A DNA stretch of 64,000 nt. It comes from CBFIDE01 sp965661265. Its GTDB lineage: Bacteria > Bacteroidota > Bacteroidia > Flavobacteriales > Schleiferiaceae. The first letter of the stretch is position 1; each line of letters starts with the position of its first letter. Both the position numbers and the translations under genes were made by a program. Under the pieces are notes generated by a model that did not search any database, was not told the DNA's origin, and saw only the letters and a list, made by a program, of their open reading frames with translations. Positions 53,743-62,940 of this stretch are shown here, piece after piece. The stretch spans positions 62,001-126,000 of the forward strand of contig CBFIDE010000002.1 of assembly GCA_965661265.1 (NCBI GenBank), in the 5' to 3' direction.

Positions 53743-54213
53743 ATGTTGAAGAAACTTCCCTTTATACGAAGTTTGCTTTTTGGGCTTAGCTTTCAGTTAA
53801 GCGCCCAAGTATCTCAGATTACCTCTACGAAAGGTGTCTTAGATTTATGTAGGCAGAATTTTGATAATGGAGAAATAATTCCATTGCAAGGCCAATGGGA
53901 GTTCTATTGGAAAGAACTCATTCATCCGGTAGACTTTGAGGCTAGCAGCCTTAAGTCAAAACCAATTTTTATAGATTATACATCTCAAGGGAGAGATCTT
54001 CCTGCTGTTGAAGAGACTAGAGGTCAGTTTGGATACGCGACCTATAGACTACTAATCAATCTTGGAGAAGATCAATAGATTCCTTCTCTTTCTGTTTATC
54101 TTCCTGAAGTTTATAGTGCCTATGACATTTATGTGAATGGCGAAGGATTTGAGGGTAATGGTATTTTAGGAAGAAATAGAGCAGAAAGTAAACCATATTG
54201 GAGGCTCGCTTAA
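53743..54213 (+). pseudogene. 7TMR-DISM sensor gene, only the N-terminal extracellular part left
   Basis: The signal peptide and 7TMR-DISMED2-type domain are recognisable: IIPLQGQWEFYWKELIHPVD, YATYRLLINL. An in-frame TAG at 54076 ends the first part, but the same frame continues with SLSVYLPEVYSAYDIYVNGE and GILGRNRAESKPYW to TAA at 54211, again exactly as in the family. The seven membrane helices and the output domain (histidine kinase or guanylate cyclase) that should follow are missing; the rest to 54296 is only short frames (one reads NWWFIWVTHAGLRLGWK and may be a remnant of an unrelated barrel). A remnant with a stop and a 3' deletion. Confidence 0.8.
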
Positions 54214-54296
54214 AAGGTGATTAAGCTGAAGCCAAGAATGAATTAATTGGTGGTTCATATGGGTAACTCATGCAGGACTTAGATTAGGCTGGAAAT

Positions 54297-54324
54297 AAAA
54301 AAAGCAGCCCAAAGGCTGCTTTTT
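54297..54324. terminator. Bidirectional terminator
   Basis: Seven A, then GCAGCC (54304-54309), CAAA loop, GGCTGC (54314-54319), then five T. It lies 22 bases from the stop of the converging S46 peptidase gene. Confidence 0.85.
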
Positions 54325-54328
54325 AAAT

Positions 54329-54344
54329 ATCGCGAAAGCGAGAT
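54329..54344. repeat. Palindromic repeat ATCGCGAAAGCGAGAT, copy 1
   Basis: This 16-base hairpin-forming element has an exact inverted copy at 56705-56720, so the two flank the S46 peptidase gene. A 13-base match (ATCGCGAAAGCGA) is at 3011-3023 inside the patatin signal-peptide region. Confidence 0.55.
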
Positions 54345-54345
54345 A

Positions 54346-56622
54346 TTAATTAGCGCTCTCCATGTTTTCCTTTGTTGGCATATCAACATTCTCAGTTGTT
54401 TCCGCCGGGATTTCAGTCTTCACTAATGTCATTTCATTAATTAGATTTCTTGCACCAGCATATTTATCTACTATAAATAGAACATATCTGATATCTACAG
54501 AAATTGTACGCTGTAGTTGATCCTCAAAGAAGATATCTCCACTCATTGCTTCCCAATTTCCATCAAATGCACAACCAATTAACTCTCCTTTTCCATTGAT
54601 TACAGGTGAACCAGAGTTACCACCAGTAATGTCATTGTTTGAAATAAAACAAACAGGAAGTTCGCCCTCTTCATTGGCATATTGGCCATAATCTTCTTTT
54701 TCAATTAGACTTATCAATTGCTCAGGAACAATAAACTCCATATCATTAGGATCCTCCTTCTGTAGGATTCCTTTAGCAGTTGTAGAGTAATTATACTGAA
54801 CTCCATCTTTTGGCGAATATGCACCTACAGTCCCATAAGTTACCCTCATCGTACTGTTGGCATCTGGGGCATAATTTTTATCTGAATTCATTTCCCTTAG
54901 GCCGGCAGTAAATAATCTGTAAGCTTTATCTTTTTTATCAGCTGATGAAGCGTCTGATTCAGCTCCTCTATAAATCTTAATAAACTGATTTCCCATTACT
55001 ACAGCCCAATCATCTTCAAGAACATCATCGTCAATATCTTCCATGAACTTATTGAAATTCTCTTGACTTCCAGCAAGTGAACTTTCAAAAACTTTTGCAG
55101 CAAACTTATCGTAATCACCTTTAAATTTCTTGTTTACTTTAGCAAAGAACTCAGGCTTTTGGTCATCAGAAATATTCATATTATAAATTTCCAAGGTACT
55201 GGCCAATAGTGCCTGATCAACTTCTGCATTGTAATCTTTAAAGTGAGCATCACCTAGTGCTTGAAGTGCTTCAGTATATCTTTTTAGCTTTTCTTCAGCC
55301 GCTGCTTTTATCGCTGCCTTTTCTTCATCTGTTTCTGCCTTTTTAAGAGCTTCTTCCATTTCATCCTCAGTAGTTTCCATGGCGCTTACATAGCTGCCTA
55401 CTCTGAATCCGAATAAAGAAATATCTGCTCCTCTTAAACCAGCTTCAATTACATATACACTAGATTTAATACCTGCATCTGTAGAAGTATAAGCTTCCTC
55501 AAGCATTTGAATGGTTGTGCCATATTTAGCCACTCTTTTAGGATCTTTATTAACCCAAGCAGTAAATTGATCTTCAATCGCTTTTTTATCCTCATATACA
55601 TGATTGTTTTTAAGCTGCTCTGTCTGACCGATATAATACTTCCAATAGTTGGCTACTTGTGCATATTTACTTGCGTAAGCAATTCTTGTAGCAACATCAG
55701 CATCCATAAAGGATTTCATAACTTTTAGCTTTATATCTCTAACTTCAACTACAGAAGGGTTATATAAATCGATAGCTTGCTTTACTCCATGGCTGGATAA
55801 ATAACGATCTGTACTTCCTGGGTAGCCAAAAATCATGGCAAAGTCACCTTCTTTTACTCCGTCTAAAGAAACAGGAAGGTGATGCTTAGGCTTTAAAGGA
55901 ATGTTCTCTTCTGAATAATCAGCTGGAGATCCGTCTGGAGCAGAATAAATTCTGAACATTGAAAAGTCACCTGTTTGTCTTGGCCACATCCAATTGTCTG
56001 TATCTCCACCAAACTTTCCTACAGAAGAAGGAGGCGCACCTACCAATCTTATGTCTGTATACGTTTCATAAACAAAGAGATAAAATTCATTTCCGTGAAA
56101 GAAACTTTTTACGTCTGCAGAATATGAACTACCAGCAACAGCTTGATCAGTGATTGTTTTGGCTGTTGCCTTAATAGCAGCAGTTCTTTCGTCTTCACTC
56201 ATATCATCATTAAGACTAGCATTTACTTTTGCACTTACGTCTTCCATTCTTACTAAAAAGCGAACAAATAAATCTGGAGTTGGCTTTTCTTCATCCAAGC
56301 TCATTGCCCAGAAGCCATCGGTTAAATAGTCATTCTCTACAGAACTGTGTGATTGAATAGCTCCAAAACCACAATGGTGATTAGTAAGAACTAGACCTTG
56401 GCTAGAAATAACTTCACCAGTACAGAAACCTCCAAAAGATACGATGGCATCCTTAAGGCTAGAATTGTTTACACTATATAATTCTTCAGCAGATAGCTGC
56501 AGACCGTACTTTTGCATATCTTCATAGTTACGATTTAATAAAATCGGCAACCACATTCCCTCATTTGCAATCGCCGGAAGGCTAATAGCTAGGGCTAATA
56601 AAAACAAACTTATTTTTTTCAT
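54346..56622 (-). CDS. S46 family dipeptidyl-peptidase, DPP7-like
   Basis: The start is placed at ATG 56622 (MKKISLFLLALAISLPAIAN), giving a proper signal peptide and 758 residues; an earlier ATG adds nine unlikely residues. The serine-protease triad is visible: His in GLVLTNHHCGFGAIQSHSS, Asp in GGDTDNWMWPRQTGDF, Ser in ITGGNSGSPVINGKGELIG. The sequence AFDGNWEAMSGD has Gly at the specificity position, as in DPP7 (hydrophobic P1), rather than Arg as in DPP11 (acidic P1). It releases dipeptides from proteins in the periplasm. Confidence 0.92.
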   Translation of the reverse strand: MKKISLFLLALAISLPAIANEGMWLPILLNRNYEDMQKYGLQLSAEELYSVNNSSLKDAIVSFGGFCTGEVISSQGLVLTNHHCGFGAIQSHSSVENDYLTDGFWAMSLDEEKPTPDLFVRFLVRMEDVSAKVNASLNDDMSEDERTAAIKATAKTITDQAVAGSSYSADVKSFFHGNEFYLFVYETYTDIRLVGAPPSSVGKFGGDTDNWMWPRQTGDFSMFRIYSAPDGSPADYSEENIPLKPKHHLPVSLDGVKEGDFAMIFGYPGSTDRYLSSHGVKQAIDLYNPSVVEVRDIKLKVMKSFMDADVATRIAYASKYAQVANYWKYYIGQTEQLKNNHVYEDKKAIEDQFTAWVNKDPKRVAKYGTTIQMLEEAYTSTDAGIKSSVYVIEAGLRGADISLFGFRVGSYVSAMETTEDEMEEALKKAETDEEKAAIKAAAEEKLKRYTEALQALGDAHFKDYNAEVDQALLASTLEIYNMNISDDQKPEFFAKVNKKFKGDYDKFAAKVFESSLAGSQENFNKFMEDIDDDVLEDDWAVVMGNQFIKIYRGAESDASSADKKDKAYRLFTAGLREMNSDKNYAPDANSTMRVTYGTVGAYSPKDGVQYNYSTTAKGILQKEDPNDMEFIVPEQLISLIEKEDYGQYANEEGELPVCFISNNDITGGNSGSPVINGKGELIGCAFDGNWEAMSGDIFFEDQLQRTISVDIRYVLFIVDKYAGARNLINEMTLVKTEIPAETTENVDMPTKENMESAN

Positions 56623-56704
56623 TCGATCATAATTTTTTGTGGACAGCAAGTTAAGTAATCTGCCTTAATTTTAGTAGGATATGAAGTAGAAAGGCTTTTG
56701 TAGG

Positions 56705-56720
56705 ATCTCGCTTTCGCGAT
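56705..56720. repeat. Palindromic repeat ATCTCGCTTTCGCGAT, copy 2 (inverted)
   Basis: Exact reverse complement of the element at 54329-54344, 85 bases upstream of the peptidase start. Confidence 0.55.
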
Positions 56721-56746
56721 TTAGAAGATAGTTTAGTGTATTGAGC

Positions 56747-56781
56747 AAAAAAAAGGGAACCTAAATGAGTAGATTCCCTTT
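56747..56781 (-). terminator. Terminator of the amidophosphoribosyltransferase gene
   Basis: AAAGGGAA (56752-56759) and TTCCCTTT (56774-56781) form a stem over a 14-base loop; the A run at 56747-56754 is a U tract for minus-strand transcription. Confidence 0.65.
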
Positions 56782-56807
56782 GAATATGATAAATAATTGA
56801 AGCATAA

Positions 56808-58706
56808 TTAATAAGCCCTTACATTCTTCCCTTCGTAGAAATTTAAATAGGCCTTATTTACAACTCTCATCCCACCCGGTGTTGGGAAGTTTCCTGTAAA
56901 ATACCAATCTCCTAAGTGATTAGGGCAAGATTCATGAAGATTCTCAATAGTCTGATAAATAATCTTTACATCCGCATTGATGTTTTTAGGAGCTAATAAT
57001 TCAGCTATTTTATCACTGATTTGCTGCGCACTAAATGGTGCGTATATTTCTTTAACAAAGTTTTCTACTTGATCATCAGGAAGACTTGCTTGCTTTAAAC
57101 ACTTCTGATAAACATCTTCAATAATATGTTCTTGATTGGTGTCTTTAAGCAGAGCAATTGCCGCTCTGAAAGCTACAAACTCTGAAAGAAGAGACATATT
57201 AATTCCGTAGCAATCTGGATATCTAATTTGAGGCGCAGAACTAACTACTATGATCTTTTTAGGCTCTAGACGATCTAATATTCTCAGAATGCTTTGCTTC
57301 AAGGTTGTGCCTCTAACAATACTGTCATCAATTACAACTAGGTTGTCTCCAGGATTAACAGTTTCATAGGTGATATCATAGATATGACTTACTAAATCAT
57401 CTCTCGTGCTATCTTCAGCTATAAAAGTTCTCATCTTAGCATCTTTCCAAGCAATCTTTTCAACTCTTGGTCTTATAGAAAGCAATTCTGTAAGCTTTTC
57501 GCCATCTAAATCACCTTCAAACTTAAGGATCTTGTCTCTCTTAACATCATTAAGGTATTGCTCCATTCCCTTTACCATACCATAGAAACTGATTTCTGCG
57601 GTATTTGGAATAAAGCTAAAGACAGTATGCTTTAAGTCTTTATCAACTTCTTCAAGAATTTGAGGGCAAACTCTTTTTCCAAGCTCAATACGTTCTCTAT
57701 AAATGTCTGCATCATTTCCTCTTGAAAAATATATTCTTTCAAAAGAGCAAGCCTTTCTTTCTAAGGGTTCTTTAATAAGCTCCAGTCTTGAGCTGCCGTC
57801 CTTCTTAATAATCAGGGCATGACCAGGATCTACTTCTTTAATTTCCTCAAAGGGAACGTTAAATGCCGTTTGAATCACAGGTCTTTCAGAAGCTGCAACG
57901 CAAACTTCATCGTCTTCATAATAATAAGCGGGTCTAATACCATTTGGATCTCTGAGAACAAAGGCATCTCCATGACCTAATAATCCAGCCATGGCATAGC
58001 CACCATCCCATCTTTTAGCGGAGTTTCTAAGAATATTTCCTATGTTAATCTCTTCATTAATGAAGGGTGAAATCTCTTTCTTGCTTAGACCTTTTTCTTT
58101 GTATTTTCTGTAAATATTTTCATTTTCTTCATCAAGAAAGTGACCGATTTTCTCTAGAATGGTCACAGTATCGGCCTTTTCTTTTGGTTGTTGACCTAGC
58201 TCTACTAAATCGTCAAAAAGATCATCAACATTAGTCATGTTGAAGTTTCCGGCAAGGATTAAATTTCTACTTACCCAATTACTCTGTCTTAAGAAAGGGT
58301 GGCACTGTTCAATATTGTTACCTCCATAGGTAGCGTATCTTAAATGACCTAGATAAAGTTCGCCAATAAAAGGAACATTTGCTTTTAGCCATTCTGGATC
58401 ATTTAAGGCGTTATCATTGGCCTTAAGTGCGTCAGAAATTCTAGTGTTTACTCTTTGAAAAAGATCCTGAATAGGAGTTTTATCATTAGATCTATATCTT
58501 GAGATATATCTCTGACCTGGAGGGACGTCTAATTTGATGTTTGCTAATCCAGCTCCATCCTGTCCTCTATTATGCTGCTTCTCCATAAGGAGGTACATCT
58601 TGTTTAGGCCATATAGTGCCGTCCCATATTTTTTGTGATAGTAGTCAAGAGGCTTCTTAAGTCTTACGACTGCAATCCCGCACTCGTGTTTTATAGCGTC
58701 ACTCAT
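56808..58706 (-). CDS. purF: Amidophosphoribosyltransferase-family protein
   Basis: 632 residues, longer than classical PurF (about 500). The N-terminus MSDAIKHECGIAVVRLKKPL is a short propeptide and then Cys9, the glutaminase nucleophile; the glutamine amidotransferase domain also has GGNNIEQCHPF and HLRYATYG. The C-terminal PRTase motif is NLVVIDDSIVRGTTLKQSIL. It makes 5-phosphoribosylamine, the first step of purine synthesis. A -7 box at 58735-58742 overlaps the end of the ACMSD gene. Confidence 0.9.
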   Translation of the reverse strand: MSDAIKHECGIAVVRLKKPLDYYHKKYGTALYGLNKMYLLMEKQHNRGQDGAGLANIKLDVPPGQRYISRYRSNDKTPIQDLFQRVNTRISDALKANDNALNDPEWLKANVPFIGELYLGHLRYATYGGNNIEQCHPFLRQSNWVSRNLILAGNFNMTNVDDLFDDLVELGQQPKEKADTVTILEKIGHFLDEENENIYRKYKEKGLSKKEISPFINEEINIGNILRNSAKRWDGGYAMAGLLGHGDAFVLRDPNGIRPAYYYEDDEVCVAASERPVIQTAFNVPFEEIKEVDPGHALIIKKDGSSRLELIKEPLERKACSFERIYFSRGNDADIYRERIELGKRVCPQILEEVDKDLKHTVFSFIPNTAEISFYGMVKGMEQYLNDVKRDKILKFEGDLDGEKLTELLSIRPRVEKIAWKDAKMRTFIAEDSTRDDLVSHIYDITYETVNPGDNLVVIDDSIVRGTTLKQSILRILDRLEPKKIIVVSSAPQIRYPDCYGINMSLLSEFVAFRAAIALLKDTNQEHIIEDVYQKCLKQASLPDDQVENFVKEIYAPFSAQQISDKIAELLAPKNINADVKIIYQTIENLHESCPNHLGDWYFTGNFPTPGGMRVVNKAYLNFYEGKNVRAY

Positions 58707-58734
58707 ATGTTATAATCCCTTCAGAATTCTAGTG

Positions 58735-58742
58735 CAAATTTA
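58735..58742 (-). promoter_or_regulatory. -7 box of purF inside the ACMSD stop
   Basis: TAAATTTG on the minus strand matches TAnnTTTG, 28 bases before the purF ATG; its first bases are the ACMSD stop codon. Confidence 0.5.
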
Positions 58743-59792
58743 CTTCTTTTTGTTTATCAGAAGAGCCTCTTCATTGCTTTCATCGATATCAAATCTCGAT
58801 TTGTCAATATTTAACCACTCTAAGGTTGAATTGCAGAAAATGTCTTCAACTACATTAGTAGGTAAATCCATTTCAGTAATAAACTTACCTATCTCCAAAT
58901 CGCCTAGAGGGAAAGGATAATCTGAACCTAAACACACTCTTTTGGAGCCTTGCATTTCCAGAATATACTGCAATAGCATAGGATCATGAGTAATACAGTC
59001 TACCCAAAAATCACCTATATAAGTTCTAGGGTTAATGTTATTATGGATGGCTACTAAATCTGGCCTGCAATTAAAACCGTGCTCTATTCTTCCAATTGTT
59101 GGTAAAAAAGATCCTCCGGCATGAGAGAAATTAACTCTTAGTTTAGGTAGTTTTTCAAAAACACCACCAAAGATCATAGAGCAAGCAGCTCTGGATGTTT
59201 CAGCCGGCATTCCTACGAGCCATGGCAACCAATATTTACGCATACTTTCCATACCCATCATATTCCATGGATGAACCATAATAGCCAAGTCTAATTCTTG
59301 GCAAGCTTCAAAAATTGGAAAGAACTCTGGCTCACTTAGATTTTTATCATTGATATTAGACCCAATTTGGATGCCTAACATACCCAATTCTTTAATTCTT
59401 TGTAATTCCTGAATGGCAAGATCAGCATCCTGCATAGGAACCGTTCCAAGACCTAAATAATTCTTGGGGTATTGTTGGCAAATCTCAATAATATGATCAT
59501 TCAAATACTGACTTAGTGCTAGGGTATCTCTTCCTTTTGCCCAATATGAAAACATAACAGGAATAGTACATAATACTTGCACTTGAGTATCAAATTTGGC
59601 ATAGTCATCAATTCTTGTTTTGGGATCCCAACAATTGGATTCAATCTTTCTGAAGAACTTTTCTCCCTGCATCATATTGGCCGTATTATCGTTATTATGA
59701 ATCAGATGAATGAATTCACCATAGCCAAATTTATCTGCAAAGTTAGGCAGCTTTTCAGGCAAGATGTGGGTGTGCATGTCTATTTTAAGCAT
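58740..59792 (-). CDS. Aminocarboxymuconate-semialdehyde decarboxylase (ACMSD)
   Basis: 350-residue amidohydrolase. IDMHTHILPEKLPNFADKFG supplies the HxH metal motif; IPVMFSYWAKGRDTLALSQY, MVHPWNMMG and NFSHAGGSFL follow, with GSDYPFPLGD holding the conserved Asp. These match the zinc-dependent ACMSD rather than other amidohydrolases. It decarboxylates 2-amino-3-carboxymuconate semialdehyde, steering tryptophan carbon away from NAD synthesis. The dioxygenase making its substrate is 1.7 kb away with a T9SS gene and a pseudogene between. Confidence 0.92.
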   Translation of the reverse strand: MLKIDMHTHILPEKLPNFADKFGYGEFIHLIHNNDNTANMMQGEKFFRKIESNCWDPKTRIDDYAKFDTQVQVLCTIPVMFSYWAKGRDTLALSQYLNDHIIEICQQYPKNYLGLGTVPMQDADLAIQELQRIKELGMLGIQIGSNINDKNLSEPEFFPIFEACQELDLAIMVHPWNMMGMESMRKYWLPWLVGMPAETSRAACSMIFGGVFEKLPKLRVNFSHAGGSFLPTIGRIEHGFNCRPDLVAIHNNINPRTYIGDFWVDCITHDPMLLQYILEMQGSKRVCLGSDYPFPLGDLEIGKFITEMDLPTNVVEDIFCNSTLEWLNIDKSRFDIDESNEEALLINKKK

Positions 59793-59835
59793 AGCAAAAA
59801 GATGAGGGATTAATAATGGAAAGCTCTAAAATAAA

Positions 59836-59859
59836 AAAAGCCGCTCTAAAGCGGCTTTT
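59836..59859 (-). terminator. Terminator after the 333-residue T9SS gene
   Basis: AAAAGCCGC (59836-59844) and GCGGCTTTT (59851-59859) pair over a six-base loop; the A run at 59833-59839 reads as U on the minus strand. Confidence 0.85.
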
Positions 59860-59876
59860 AAAAGTAGATATTATTA

Positions 59877-60878
59877 TTACTTCTTCAAGAATTTCTGAGA
59901 ATGCTGACTAGCGTTCCCTCTTAAAGTTAAAGTATAAAGTCCATTAGATAAAGTTGAGATGTCAATCCTATCTGCATAATCAAAAGCTCTGATTACCTGA
60001 CCATTGATATTTGTAATCTCAATAGTTTCAAAAGTTTCATCGCTCTTATTAGTAAGTCTGATAAAATTACTACTTGGGTTAGGATAAATATCTAATTGAA
60101 TAGATTTATGATTCTCGTCTAAACCAATTTGCGGTCCAAAAGAATAGATAGTTGAATTAGGAATAGAACCTATTAAAGTAGGAATATTGGCATCAAGATC
60201 TGTAAAGAATGTTACCGCGGCTGCTGTTGGGGTTCCAGTCAAAAAAGGTGCAGGTGCTAAAAGAGAGTCATTATCAGTATCATATTGAGGAATCAAGCCA
60301 ACAAATGGACCTTGATCTCCTTCAAAGCTTATACCTGGGCTAGCGATAGTATTAGGTCCATAATGGAATTCAATAGTATTTGTAGCCTCATAGAACCAAG
60401 CTTGGAAATTTACAAAATCAGAAGATGTTCCTAAAGAGTCAATTTCTCCGTAGAAACCAGCGTTTTTCCATTGAATCTTACAAATCATATTTCCAGCGGC
60501 ACCTTCTATAACATAAGAAATAGGAGATAATCCTCCAGACTGACCACCACCCATATTAAAGTCATAAGCTCTATCTATAATATCAGGTCCGTAAGGAATG
60601 ATAATAGACTGAACGCCTGTAAAATTAGTATCAGTATCTAAAAAACCACCTAAACCATCATAAAGAAATAGAGTATTAATTGATTGACCGGCCATATTAA
60701 AATTAAAGCCCATTGGAATTGTCAAATTTGGATCATCCCAAGTAAGACCACCGGTAAGTTCAGTATCATTTGATAAATCAGCGTATGCTCCAGTTCTTTG
60801 TGTAAAGCTATACCTTTGAGAGAATGCACCGAAAGATAAAAGGCCCATTGCTAGGCTCAAGAATAGTATTTTTCTCAT
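59877..60878 (-). CDS. Secreted protein with T9SS type A sorting domain
   Basis: 333 residues: signal peptide (IRKILFLSLAMG-like, ending FGAFSQ), a lectin-like beta region (about 25-250, with TIEFHYGPNTIASPGISFEG and TELTGGLTWDDP), then a T9SS sorting domain (IQLDIYPNPSSNFIRLTN; EITNINGQVIRAFDYA; LYTLTL). The WFYEATNTIEFHYGP type of sequence is typical of Bacteroidota surface proteins of no assigned function. It lies between the ACMSD and 3-hydroxyanthranilate dioxygenase genes but no link is evident. Confidence 0.85.
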   Translation of the reverse strand: MRKILFLSLAMGLLSFGAFSQRYSFTQRTGAYADLSNDTELTGGLTWDDPNLTIPMGFNFNMAGQSINTLFLYDGLGGFLDTDTNFTGVQSIIIPYGPDIIDRAYDFNMGGGQSGGLSPISYVIEGAAGNMICKIQWKNAGFYGEIDSLGTSSDFVNFQAWFYEATNTIEFHYGPNTIASPGISFEGDQGPFVGLIPQYDTDNDSLLAPAPFLTGTPTAAAVTFFTDLDANIPTLIGSIPNSTIYSFGPQIGLDENHKSIQLDIYPNPSSNFIRLTNKSDETFETIEITNINGQVIRAFDYADRIDISTLSNGLYTLTLRGNASQHSQKFLKK

Positions 60879-61009
60879 AGTGTTTAATTAGTAAATAAAA
60901 GTAGAGATAATTTAATTAGTAATGATAATATATTTTTTTTTCGCCTTTAAGCTGGAAATAGGTAAATCCTATATCTTTTGTTTTTCGGGTATTGTTTAAA
61001 ATTAAAAAT

Positions 61010-61462
61010 ATGGCTCCTAACCATTGTCCAATTTGCAAGCTAAACCCACCTGACAAATATTGCGCCAAATGTGGGCAATTGATAGAGGTAAAGAAAACTA
61101 GCTTGATTTCTATTATCAAGGACTTTGCTGATCATGTATTTTCTGTACAGAAATCTATTCTTTTAAGCCTTCTCACATTTCTTAAGAATCCCTTTTTTTG
61201 GTCAATGCCTACTTATTAATGTATAGGAATTATTGGTCTAGTCCTGCAAAGTTTATGTTTTATGCTTTGGCTGTGGCTGCCTGAAGTTTAACTTATGTAG
61301 GCGATACCTTAATAGGGCTCAGTAGTAGTGTTAATGTTCAAGCACAGATTCTGTTTTGGATTATATTTTTGACAACACTTTTTGCCTGTTCTTATTTGTC
61401 TTTTAAGTGCAGTCTTCTTTAGAATAGCTAATCCAGAGAATTTAACGCTAACAATAGGTTAA
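61010..61462 (+). pseudogene. DUF3667 membrane protein, decayed by frameshift and stops
   Basis: The first 63 residues are a normal DUF3667 start: HCPICKLNPPDKYCAKCGQL (zinc ribbon) and IIKDFADHVFSVQKSILLSL. In the T run at 61193-61199 one base seems lost; adding a T continues as LVNAYLLMYRNYWSSPAKFM, FYALAVAA, then a TGA at 61282, and SLTYVGDTLIGLSSSVNVQA before a TAG at 61420. Past it, another frame reads RIANPENLTLTIG to TAA at 61460. The rest of the family protein is absent. Several independent lesions make a sequencing error unlikely as the only cause. Confidence 0.8.
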
Positions 61463-61995
61463 GATTTACTAGAAAATCTAGGGTCGGTTTCCATAGTTTG
61501 CCCACAAGACTTACAAGTTCTTAGGGCTTCTGAATCATAGAATTCTTTGAACCTTGGAATGAAGTCATTCTCTATATTATTCAGCTTGAAATAGGTTTCG
61601 TGTAGCTTCGTATTGCAATTGTCGCAAAACCACATAAGCCCATCAGTATGCTCTTCTTTACGAACTCTCTCTATTACCAAACCAATACTTCCCTCAGATC
61701 TAATCGGAGAATGCGGAACGTTGGGGGGTAAAAGGAACATATCACCCGGCCCTAAATCAATATCTCTAGCCTTACCATCCTCTTGAATCCGAACGGTTAT
61801 TTGGCCTTCTAGTTGGTAAAACAGTTCTTCAGTATTATTATAATGATAGTCTTTACGAGCATTTGGCCCTCCAACGATCATGACAATATAATCAGTTCCT
61901 TCAGGATAAAGATTCTTATTTCCCACCGGTGGCTTCAATAAATCTCTATTATCCTTAATCCATTGATGTAAGTTGAATGCTTTTGTAATACTCAT
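61459..61995 (-). CDS. 3-hydroxyanthranilate 3,4-dioxygenase
   Basis: 178-residue cupin. The iron ligands lie in DYHYNNTEELFYQLEGQITV and NVPHSPIRS; a C-terminal rubredoxin-like site has CDNCNTK and CKSCGQ, as in bacterial NbaC-type enzymes. It opens the ring of 3-hydroxyanthranilate to 2-amino-3-carboxymuconate semialdehyde, the substrate of the ACMSD encoded 1.7 kb away. A TATCTTCG box (a variant -7) lies just upstream at about 62017-62024 on the minus strand. Confidence 0.95.
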   Translation of the reverse strand: MSITKAFNLHQWIKDNRDLLKPPVGNKNLYPEGTDYIVMIVGGPNARKDYHYNNTEELFYQLEGQITVRIQEDGKARDIDLGPGDMFLLPPNVPHSPIRSEGSIGLVIERVRKEEHTDGLMWFCDNCNTKLHETYFKLNNIENDFIPRFKEFYDSEALRTCKSCGQTMETDPRFSSKS

Positions 61996-62093
61996 AAGTT
62001 CTGAACTTTATTCGAAGATATAAAAGGCAAATAAAAATCGGCCTTGAGCTTCTTAAATATATTTAAATAATACTTTATTGTGAAATGAAAGAA

Positions 62094-62276
62094 TTACTGC
62101 TCTTTTCTTTTTTTGATGGCCCAGCTATTTAAAAAGTAATAAAGTATGGCAGAAAGTGCGCTTAGCGCGATATTTTTTAGGCCTAGAGTTTTGATCTCCC
62201 AGTTAAAAAAGTTTTCCGCCATTAGTGGAAAGACTAGAAAGAAAAGCACAAAAAAACTGATGGTTCTATTTCGCAC
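62094..62276 (-). CDS. Small two-helix membrane protein, unknown
   Basis: 60 residues with an N-terminal helix or signal (FFVLFFLVFPLMA), a second helix (IALSALSAILYYFLNSWAI) and a basic tail. It overlaps the SCO gene's end by 11 bases, so it may be co-translated. No family is recognised. Its reality as a gene is uncertain. Confidence 0.5.
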   Translation of the reverse strand: MRNRTISFFVLFFLVFPLMAENFFNWEIKTLGLKNIALSALSAILYYFLNSWAIKKRKEQ

Positions 62277-62940
62277 TTTGCTCTTCTTTTAGAATATAAA
62301 AATCTTCAATCAACCGATTCACTTCTTCTTCTTTAGTACCGTCATAGAAACCTCTAATCTTTCTATTTTTATCTACTAACACAAAGTTTTCTGTATGAAT
62401 AAAGTCATATTCATCTCCGTTCCCACCTTCGTCTAAAACCGCAAAGTAGGATTGGCGTGCTAGTTTATAAATCTGTTTTTTATCTCCCGTAAAAATTTGC
62501 CAATGCTCGGCATTGGCGCCTTGTAAATCGGCATAAGCTTTAAGAACTGGAACAGAGTCCATTTCTGGAGTAACACTATGAGAGAGAATCATGAAGTTTT
62601 CATGCATTAAAGTATCCTGCAGTCTTCTTTTTTGCACTGCCATATCCTTACAGATGGATGGGCAAGTAGTGAAGAAAAAATCTGCTACAAATATTTTATT
62701 CTCAATTATTTCTTGGCTTATAGAATCACCATCTTGATTTATAAGCTTAAAATTTAATGTTTTGTGACCTCTGCCTATCCCTTGTACGCTTTCGTCAACA
62801 AGTCTTTTGTCCAGCTGTGATGGGTTATAGTAAGGCAATCGTTTTTGAGGCTTTAAAATATGGTAAGCCCATGTAAGTCCAGATCCAAAGACCAAAAGGA
62901 CCAAAACTACTTTTAGTATATCGTACTTATTGATTTTCAT
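62266..62940 (-). CDS. SCO1/SenC family copper-binding protein
   Basis: 224 residues: one N-terminal membrane helix (VVLVLLVFGSGLTWAYHIL), then a thioredoxin-like domain with the copper motif CxxxC (FFFTTCPSICKDM) and the conserved histidine in DFIHTENFVLVDKNRKIRGF. SCO proteins deliver copper to the CuA site of cytochrome oxidase or act as thiol reductants. No oxidase subunit is in the window. It diverges from the lipoprotein gene. Confidence 0.94.
   Translation of the reverse strand: MKINKYDILKVVLVLLVFGSGLTWAYHILKPQKRLPYYNPSQLDKRLVDESVQGIGRGHKTLNFKLINQDGDSISQEIIENKIFVADFFFTTCPSICKDMAVQKRRLQDTLMHENFMILSHSVTPEMDSVPVLKAYADLQGANAEHWQIFTGDKKQIYKLARQSYFAVLDEGGNGDEYDFIHTENFVLVDKNRKIRGFYDGTKEEEVNRLIEDFYILKEEQSAK

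Noticed and set aside
53743..54078. Intact 111-residue secreted protein
   Set aside because: Family-like sequence continues past the stop in the same frame, showing a truncated 7TMR-DISM gene.
54214..54296. Short frame reading NWWFIWVTHAGLRLGWK, possible barrel end
   Set aside because: Too short to support; it has no start and may be chance. Mentioned only as a possible remnant.
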